A DNA stretch of 64,000 nt from Caenimonas sedimenti (GTDB lineage: Bacteria > Pseudomonadota > Gammaproteobacteria > Burkholderiales > Burkholderiaceae_C). Under the pieces are notes generated by a model. The model had not been told where the DNA came from, ran no database searches, and worked only from the letters and a program-made list of their open reading frames with translations. The translations under genes and the position numbers were made by a program. Positions 57,874 to 64,000 of this stretch are shown here, piece after piece. The DNA lies in assembly GCF_007833165.1 (NCBI RefSeq), contig NZ_VOBQ01000004.1, forward strand, positions 496,001-560,000, in the 5' to 3' direction. How positions within the stretch are numbered: the first letter of the stretch is position 1; each line of letters opens with the position of its first letter.

Positions 57874-59289
57874 CTAGCTGGTGAATGCGAGGCTGACCCG
57901 CAGGCCGCGCCCGCCGGCGCCCGGCTGTAGCTGCAGATGCCCATGATGCACGCGCGCGATCTCCTCGGCAATGGCCAGCCCGAGGCCGTTCCCTTCGCCC
58001 GGGGAGCCCTGCACCCGATAGAAGCGCTCGAGGATCCGCGGCAACTCGGCAGCGGGGACGCCGGGTCCGTCGTCCTCGACCTCGAGGAAGGCGTGGCCGT
58101 CCCGCCGGCCGCAGCGAATGGTGACGACGCCGCCCTCCGCCCCGTACTTCACGGCGTTGTCGGCCAGGTTGGACAGCATCTCCCGCAGCAGCCATTCGTG
58201 GCCCATCACCTGCGCCGGTTCAGCCTCCAGGCCCAGGTCGATGTGGCGGGCCGTGGCGGCATCCAGGTGGGATTCCAGGATGGCCTCGCAAAGCGCCTTC
58301 AGGTCGACCCGGTGCATGGGCTGCGCGTGCATGCCGCGGGCGTCCGCGCGGGACAAAGCCAGCAGCTGATTGGCGAGCTGCGAGGTGCGCCGCGTCGCGC
58401 TGCGCAGCTTGTGCACCTGCTCGGTCGGCAGTTCGATCCTGGCCTGGCCCGGTTGGGCGCTCGCCGCCTGGCCCCAGGCTTCCACCTGGGCCTGCAGGCC
58501 GGCCAGCGGCGTGCGCAGCTGGTGCGCCGCGTCGGCAACGAAGCGGCGTTGGCTTTCGGCCTGCGCGTTGACAAGGCCGAACAGCCTGTTGAGGGATTGC
58601 ACGAGGGGCCGCACCTCCTCCGGCGAGGCGCCTTCGTCCAGCGCGCTCAAGTCGCGCGGCGACCGGCGTTCCACGGCGTCGCGCACGAGCAACAGCGGTT
58701 TGAGGGCGCGCTCCACGCCCCAGCGGACCGCGAAAGCCGCCGCCGCGATCAGCACCAGGTTCGGCAGCAGGACCTTGAACAGGATGGCCTCGGCCCAGCG
58801 CTGGCGGGGGTCCGATCCGTCGGCCAGCACCACGATCAGCTCGCCGCCGACCGCCGGCTGGCGTTGCCGCACGATCCGCCAGGTGACGCCGTTGTGCTCC
58901 TCGCTGTGGAACTCGGGCTCGTTGCCGGGCGGCGGCAACGCCGCCAGCCATTCCTTGCCGTGCAGCAGGCGGCCGTCGGGGTCGAGGATGGCGAATTCCG
59001 CCGAGCCCGGCCGGTCGGTGAGGAACTCCTCCAGCAAGGGCGCCAGCAGCAGCAGGAGCGGCTCGCCGCGGCCGATCACGGAATCCGCCCCCAGCGGAAC
59101 CAGGGCGAGCAGGCGCTGGTCCTGCTGGAGCGCCACGTTGTCCGCCGAGCGGTAGTCGACCCAGGCGTTCAGCACCGCCAGCAGGATCAGCGGCGCGATC
59201 AGCATGACCAGCAGCCGCCGCCGCAGCCCGGAGGTCATGCCCAGGACTTCGCCCGCCCGGCGCCGCGCGCCGAACCAGCCGCGCCGCAT
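57874..59289 (-). CDS. Sensor histidine kinase (TctE/QseC-like)
   Basis: A 471-residue kinase with two membrane helices (about 26-43 and 170-190) framing a periplasmic sensor domain of about 125 residues (with ILDPDGRLLHGKEWL). Then come HisKA with phospho-acceptor H256 (ADAAHQLRTPLAGLQ), and HATPase with N-box NLADNAVKYG, DDGPGVP and GNGLGLAIAEEIAR. The ATG overlaps the preceding regulator's stop (ATGA). TctE-type kinases control carboxylate uptake; the signal here is unknown. Confidence 0.92.
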   Translation of the reverse strand: MRRGWFGARRRAGEVLGMTSGLRRRLLVMLIAPLILLAVLNAWVDYRSADNVALQQDQRLLALVPLGADSVIGRGEPLLLLLAPLLEEFLTDRPGSAEFAILDPDGRLLHGKEWLAALPPPGNEPEFHSEEHNGVTWRIVRQRQPAVGGELIVVLADGSDPRQRWAEAILFKVLLPNLVLIAAAAFAVRWGVERALKPLLLVRDAVERRSPRDLSALDEGASPEEVRPLVQSLNRLFGLVNAQAESQRRFVADAAHQLRTPLAGLQAQVEAWGQAASAQPGQARIELPTEQVHKLRSATRRTSQLANQLLALSRADARGMHAQPMHRVDLKALCEAILESHLDAATARHIDLGLEAEPAQVMGHEWLLREMLSNLADNAVKYGAEGGVVTIRCGRRDGHAFLEVEDDGPGVPAAELPRILERFYRVQGSPGEGNGLGLAIAEEIARVHHGHLQLQPGAGGRGLRVSLAFTS

Positions 59290-60005
59290 CACCCGCCCGG
59301 CTCGGGCTCTGGGGCGGCCCCGCGCAGTTCCAGCCGGTAGCCGAAGCCCCGGATCGAACGCAGGGCGACGCCGTAGGGCTCCAGCTTGCCGCGCAGGCGC
59401 GAGATGTAGACCTCCACCGCGTTCGGCGTGATCTCCTTGTCCCAGCCGGTCAGGGCCTGCAACAGCTTTTCCTTGCTGGCGGGCTTGGGCGCGTTGATCA
59501 GCAGGTACTCCATCACCGTCCACTCGCGCGGGCCCAGCTCGAGCGGCTGGCTGACACCGCCCTTGGTGGCGCTGGCGCGCCGGTTCGCGGTGTCCAGCTC
59601 GATCGGCCCGAAGCTGAGGACCGCCGAAGTCGCGGCCTGTGAGCGGCGCAGCAGGGCGCGCAGCCGGGCGAGCAGTTCGGGCAGCTCGAAAGGCTTGACC
59701 ATGTAGTCGTCCGCGCCCAGGTCGAGGCCCTGCACGCGGTCATGCAGCGCATCGCGCGCGGTGAGGATGAGCACCGGCAGGTTCTGGCTCGCCATCTCGG
59801 GGCGGCGCAGGCGGCGCGTCAACTCCAGGCCGTCCATCTGCGGCAGGCCGATGTCGATGATGGCGGCGTCGAACACCTCGGTGCGCAGGACTTCCTCGGC
59901 CCGCTCGCCGCTCCCCACCCAATCGACCGCATAGCCGGCGTTGGACAGCCCCAGCTTGATGCCGCTGGCCACCATCACGTCGTCTTCGACCAGTAAGAGC
60001 CGCAT
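59289..60005 (-). CDS. OmpR-family response regulator
   Basis: A 238-residue regulator with an N-terminal receiver domain (acidic residues VEDD at 6-9; phospho-acceptor D51 in AIIDIGLPQMDG; Lys in YMVKPFE) and a winged-helix DNA-binding domain (about 125-225, ELGPREWTVMEYLLIN and VEVYISRLRGKL). It starts at ATG 60005, two bases from argB's stop. A Pro-rich tail (GAAPEPEPGG) ends it. It pairs with the overlapping kinase gene. Confidence 0.95.
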   Translation of the reverse strand: MRLLLVEDDVMVASGIKLGLSNAGYAVDWVGSGERAEEVLRTEVFDAAIIDIGLPQMDGLELTRRLRRPEMASQNLPVLILTARDALHDRVQGLDLGADDYMVKPFELPELLARLRALLRRSQAATSAVLSFGPIELDTANRRASATKGGVSQPLELGPREWTVMEYLLINAPKPASKEKLLQALTGWDKEITPNAVEVYISRLRGKLEPYGVALRSIRGFGYRLELRGAAPEPEPGG

Positions 60006-60007
60006 GG

Positions 60008-60922
<915 letters not shown>

Positions 60923-60966
60923 TCAAATTGTGCCGCAAAGGGTCGCCGCAGCGATTTCCAGGCGAA

Positions 60967-62070
60967 CTACCGTCGGAACCAGCGCTGCAGCTTGAACCGG
61001 ACGATGCTGAAGTAGGCCCAGAGGTACGTGACGATGAAGATCACGATGAACGCGATCAGCATCGGCGTGTTGCTCCAGAACAGCACGGCGGGGGTCACGG
61101 TGAGCACGCTGAAGCTCCAGAGGTAGGGCGAGGTGCGGTTGTTGCGCATGAGCATGCGGCGCGCCTCGTCGTCATGGAACACCCCGCGCACGATGCGGCG
61201 GAACACCAGCTGGTGGAAATGCAGGGCGTCGGCGACGCCCGGCGACTGGCCGCGGGCCGCCTTGCGGTAGATCGAGAAAATGGTTTCCTGCACCGGGTAG
61301 ATCAGCAGCAGCATCGGGAACCAGGGCGAGACCAGCGGATGACGCAGCACCAGCAGCACGCTGGCAATGGAGATCACCGTCCCCCAGAGGTAGGCGCCGC
61401 CGTCCCCGGCGAAGATGAGCCCCCGTGGATAGTTCCAGACCAGGAATCCTGCCGTGGCGCCCGCGAGCGTGAGCACGATGGCGGCCAGCTGCCGGTCACC
61501 GACCTGCAGCGCCACATAGGCCAGCGCGAAGCAGCAGATGATGGCCACGATGCCAGCCAGCCCGTTGTAGCCGTCGATCAGGTTGAAGGCATGCGGCAGG
61601 CCCGTGATGCCCAGCACCGCCAGGCCGAGGCCCAGCCACGCGTATTCGCGCCAGAAGCCGTCGATCCAGGGCAATCCCAGCCGCGGCACCGTCAGCTGCA
61701 GGGCATACACCGCCATGGCGGCCGAAGCCACGGTCAGCAGGAGCCGCCAGCGCGCCGGCAGGCGCTGCGTGAGGTCTTCGAACACACCGCCCGCCACCGG
61801 CAGCAGCGTGACCACCCAGAGCGACAGGCCGACCCATTCGTCCATGCGGATCTGGTTGGGCACGTTGAGCCAGTCGGACGCGACCATCCAGAGCCAGCCG
61901 ACGGTGCAGCCCAGCAGCATGGCGGCGCCGCCCAGCCGGGGAACGTGGCCGACGTGGAAGCGCTGCGGGACCTCCGCCGAATAGCTCTGCGCGTGGTCCC
62001 GGGCGTAGCGCACCAGGTACGCCGTGGCCAGGAAGGCGCTGCCCGCGCAGAGGATGAGCAGAAACAGCAT
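60967..62070 (-). CDS. Glycosyl-1-phosphate transferase, WecA/MraY family (GT4)
   Basis: A 367-residue polytopic protein with about ten membrane helices. Its family motifs, which bind Mg2+ and the lipid carrier, are HVGHVPRLGGAAMLLG near residues 38-53, FNLIDGYNGLAGIVA (the NxxDGxxGL motif) and FAGDGGAYLWG (GDGGxY). It would load the first sugar phosphate on undecaprenyl phosphate for a surface polysaccharide. It is 68 bases downstream of argB on the same strand's upstream side and next to a GT2 gene. Confidence 0.9.
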   Translation of the reverse strand: MLFLLILCAGSAFLATAYLVRYARDHAQSYSAEVPQRFHVGHVPRLGGAAMLLGCTVGWLWMVASDWLNVPNQIRMDEWVGLSLWVVTLLPVAGGVFEDLTQRLPARWRLLLTVASAAMAVYALQLTVPRLGLPWIDGFWREYAWLGLGLAVLGITGLPHAFNLIDGYNGLAGIVAIICCFALAYVALQVGDRQLAAIVLTLAGATAGFLVWNYPRGLIFAGDGGAYLWGTVISIASVLLVLRHPLVSPWFPMLLLIYPVQETIFSIYRKAARGQSPGVADALHFHQLVFRRIVRGVFHDDEARRMLMRNNRTSPYLWSFSVLTVTPAVLFWSNTPMLIAFIVIFIVTYLWAYFSIVRFKLQRWFRR

Positions 62071-62076
62071 GGGGCG

Positions 62077-62856
62077 CTATTGTCGCGCTTTCAAGTAGCG
62101 GCGAAAGGCGGGGGTCGTCCACAGACGCAGCAGACTTCGGACGTGCCAGGCCATGTGGCGCCCGGGACGGCGGCTGCCCCAGGCCGCGGCATGCATGGTC
62201 CGCGCATCGGCACGTGCCAGGCGCCAACCCGCGAGCTGGAGCCGCAGGCAGAAATCGGTGTCCTCGCAATACATGAAGTAGCCCTCGTCGAAGCCGCCCA
62301 ATGCGCGCCACACGTCGGCACGCACCAGCAGGAAGGCGCCGCTCGCCCAGTCGACACGCCTCGCCGTGCGCCGCAGCACGTGGCGCCGCAGCAGTGCCCA
62401 GGGTGTCATCACTTCACGTTCGTTCTGTTGCCGGCTGCCGTCCGGGTTGTAAAGCTCGGGGTAGGCACAGCCGGTACCCGGTTGCCGTGCGCACTCCAGC
62501 ACCGCTCGCATCGTCGCCGCTTCAGTGATCTCGATGTCCGGGTTCAAGACGCAGAAGAACGCACTCTGGCAATGACCGAAGGCGCGGTTGTGGTTGGCGC
62601 CGAAACCCACCGGCCGCTCGTTGAACACCTCGGTGAAGCGGAAGGGCCAGCCTCCTTCGGGCGTCGGCAGCGGGGCGGCAGGGAGGTTGTGCGTGAGCAC
62701 GACGTGTCCGACCACCCCGGCCGCCTGCACGCCCAGTTGCGCCAGCAGCCGCTTCACGTGTTCCCCATGGCCGTGGCTCACGACCGAGACGGAAATCGGG
62801 CGTTCCTGCCCCGGCAATGGGGTGGGAAAGGGAGCACTTACAATCGAGGCGGTCAA
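62077..62856 (-). CDS. Glycosyltransferase family 2 protein
   Basis: A GT2 protein of up to 259 residues with VSVVSHGHGEHVKRLLAQ at the start, the substrate-side FNERPVGFGANHNRAFGHCQSAFFCVLNPDIEI, and WASGAFLLVRADVWRALGGFDEGYFMYCEDTDFCLRLQLAGW, typical of WbbL-like rhamnosyltransferases. The longest frame starts at TTG 62856, which overlaps a promoter-like region shared with rfbB; a TTG at 62814 may be the true start. It ends six bases before the WecA-family gene. Confidence 0.88.
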   Translation of the reverse strand: MTASIVSAPFPTPLPGQERPISVSVVSHGHGEHVKRLLAQLGVQAAGVVGHVVLTHNLPAAPLPTPEGGWPFRFTEVFNERPVGFGANHNRAFGHCQSAFFCVLNPDIEITEAATMRAVLECARQPGTGCAYPELYNPDGSRQQNEREVMTPWALLRRHVLRRTARRVDWASGAFLLVRADVWRALGGFDEGYFMYCEDTDFCLRLQLAGWRLARADARTMHAAAWGSRRPGRHMAWHVRSLLRLWTTPAFRRYLKARQ

Positions 62857-62882
62857 GAAGACGGAAGAAAAACGGATTCATC

Positions 62883-63965
62883 ATGATTCTAGTGACGGGC
62901 GGATGCGGCTTCATCGGATCCGCTTTCATCCTCCAGTGGCTCGCCCGCACGGACGAGCCCGTCGTGAACCTCGACCTGCTCACGTATGCCGGCCACCCCG
63001 GCAACCTGGCCGAGGTGGAAAGCCACCCGCGCTACGTGTTTTGCCGCGGCGACATCGGCGACACCGCCACCGTGGCGCAGCTGCTGGCGACGCACCAGCC
63101 GCGTGCCGTGCTGAACTTCGCCGCCGAGAGCCACGTCGACCGGTCCATCTCCGGCCCCCTCGCCTTCGCCCAGACGAATGTGGTCGGCACCCTGCAGCTG
63201 CTGCAGGCCGTGCTGGAGCACTGGCGCCAGCTCGATGCCCAGTCGCAGCAGGCCTTCCGCTTCCTGCACGTCTCGACCGACGAGGTGTTCGGCACGCTCG
63301 CCGCGGACGCGCCCGCATTCAGCGAGACGCACCGCTACGAGCCGAACAGCCCCTATTCCGCCTCCAAGGCCGCGTCCGACCATTTCGTGCGCGCCTACCA
63401 GCACACCTTCGGCCTGCCCACGCTCACCACCAACTGCTCCAACAACTACGGCCCGCGCCAGTTCCCGGAGAAGCTGATTCCGCTGATGATCCACAACGCC
63501 CTGCAAGGCAAAGCGCTCCCGGTGTACGGCGACGGCCGGCAGGTGCGCGACTGGCTGCACGTGGACGACCACTGCAGCGCCCTGCGCCAGGTGCTCGAAG
63601 CCGGGCGCCCCGGCGAGACCTACAACATCGGCGGCCGTTCGGAGCGCACCAACCTGGAAGTGGTGCACACGATCTGCCGCGCGCTCGACCAGTTGCGTCC
63701 CCGCGCCGGCGGCGAGTCGCACACCGCGCTGATCACGCACGTCAAGGACCGGCCCGGCCATGACCGCCGCTACGCCATCGACGACAGCAAGATCGCCCGG
63801 GAACTCCAGTGGAAGCCGGAGGTCGGATTCGATGCAGGCATCGCCCAGACCATCCAGTGGTACCTGGACAACGACGCCTGGGTCCAGTCCGTCACCAGCG
63901 GCAGCTACCGGCAATGGATGGACAAGCACTACGGAGCGCAACCGGCCGCCGCCGACGCGCACTGA
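62883..63965 (+). CDS. rfbB: dTDP-glucose 4,6-dehydratase
   Basis: A 360-residue extended SDR making dTDP-4-keto-6-deoxyglucose, a dTDP-rhamnose precursor. NAD+ site ILVTGGCGFIGSAFILQWL, catalytic region FLHVSTDEVFGTL, YSASKAASDHFVRA (YxxxK) and NCSNNYGPRQFPEKLIPLMI are all present. The ATG at 62883 follows a short A-rich stretch. It is divergent from the glycosyltransferase pair, so the promoter gap of 26 bases is shared. The last 35 bases of the window, after the stop, show nothing. Confidence 0.96.
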   Translation: MILVTGGCGFIGSAFILQWLARTDEPVVNLDLLTYAGHPGNLAEVESHPRYVFCRGDIGDTATVAQLLATHQPRAVLNFAAESHVDRSISGPLAFAQTNVVGTLQLLQAVLEHWRQLDAQSQQAFRFLHVSTDEVFGTLAADAPAFSETHRYEPNSPYSASKAASDHFVRAYQHTFGLPTLTTNCSNNYGPRQFPEKLIPLMIHNALQGKALPVYGDGRQVRDWLHVDDHCSALRQVLEAGRPGETYNIGGRSERTNLEVVHTICRALDQLRPRAGGESHTALITHVKDRPGHDRRYAIDDSKIARELQWKPEVGFDAGIAQTIQWYLDNDAWVQSVTSGSYRQWMDKHYGAQPAAADAH

Positions 63966-64000
63966 GCCGGCGCCGGCAGCCCGGCGCGCGCCAAGCCCAC

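Overview
The window is high-GC, densely coded bacterial DNA with many ATGA/GTGA stop-start overlaps. The gene content points to the Betaproteobacteria, order Burkholderiales, most likely Comamonadaceae (Ramlibacter/Variovorax-like). The clues are Bug-type solute-binding proteins, the urtABCDE set beside urease genes, the slmA/argB neighbourhood, and a long fused MaeB. This placement is an inference from gene content; no 16S gene is present.

Region 1 (1-7228) handles sugar-acid and organic-acid metabolism. It holds the end of an M20 hydrolase, a GntR/FadR-type regulator whose stop codon lies in the end of a 0.2-kb palindromic MITE-like element, KdgD (5-dehydro-4-deoxyglucarate dehydratase), an exported SMP-30-type lactonase, a Bug binding protein and the malic enzyme MaeB. 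A stress-type membrane protein follows on the other strand.

Region 2 (7863-28993) is a spread-out nitrogen-salvage locus. An NMT1/ThiY-type ABC importer is translationally coupled to ureD. On the opposite strand lie urtABCDE (urea importer), a flavoprotein oxidoreductase, and a two-gene signalling unit: an 1177-residue NCS1 nucleobase-permease/hybrid histidine kinase fusion with a LuxR-type response regulator. The kinase is divergent, by only 34 bases, from ureA-(small His-rich membrane protein)-ureB-ureC-ureE-ureF-ureG. A hemerythrin-like protein sits between the flavoprotein and the regulator. Together these suggest sensing or uptake of a nucleobase-like compound, import of urea, and urease maturation with nickel.

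Region 3 (29014-39991) is mostly housekeeping: tRNA-Ser(UGA), a GNAT protein, an RcnB-like periplasmic protein, hemW-rdgB-rph with a PP2C phosphatase/Ser-Thr kinase pair, yicC, a FimV-like membrane protein, gmk, rpoZ and the RelA/SpoT enzyme.

Region 4 (40088-46365) is a compact sulfation cassette: a 710-residue protein with a deacetylase-like motif, a PAPS-type sulfotransferase, a CysD with an unrecognised ~180-residue N-terminal extension, and a CysN-CysC fusion. The last three resemble the rhizobial NodH-NodP-NodQ set, so the cassette can be predicted to make PAPS and sulfate a surface glycan or secreted molecule. The long first gene and the CysD extension are not explained by known families that I can name.

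Region 5 (46417-55972) begins with greB and then holds a sugar-acid catabolic cluster: FAH-family hydrolase, two SDR dehydrogenases, a divergent FadR-type regulator with a perfect inverted repeat in the gap, a DctPQM TRAP transporter, a UxaA-type dehydratase and an LDH2-type dehydrogenase. The set fits a non-phosphorylating diketo-hydrolase route.

Region 6 (55977-63965) holds a small exported protein, PdeM-like phosphoesterase, slmA, a TctDE-like two-component system, argB, two glycosyltransferase genes and rfbB (dTDP-glucose dehydratase), the start of a surface-polysaccharide region that runs out of the window.
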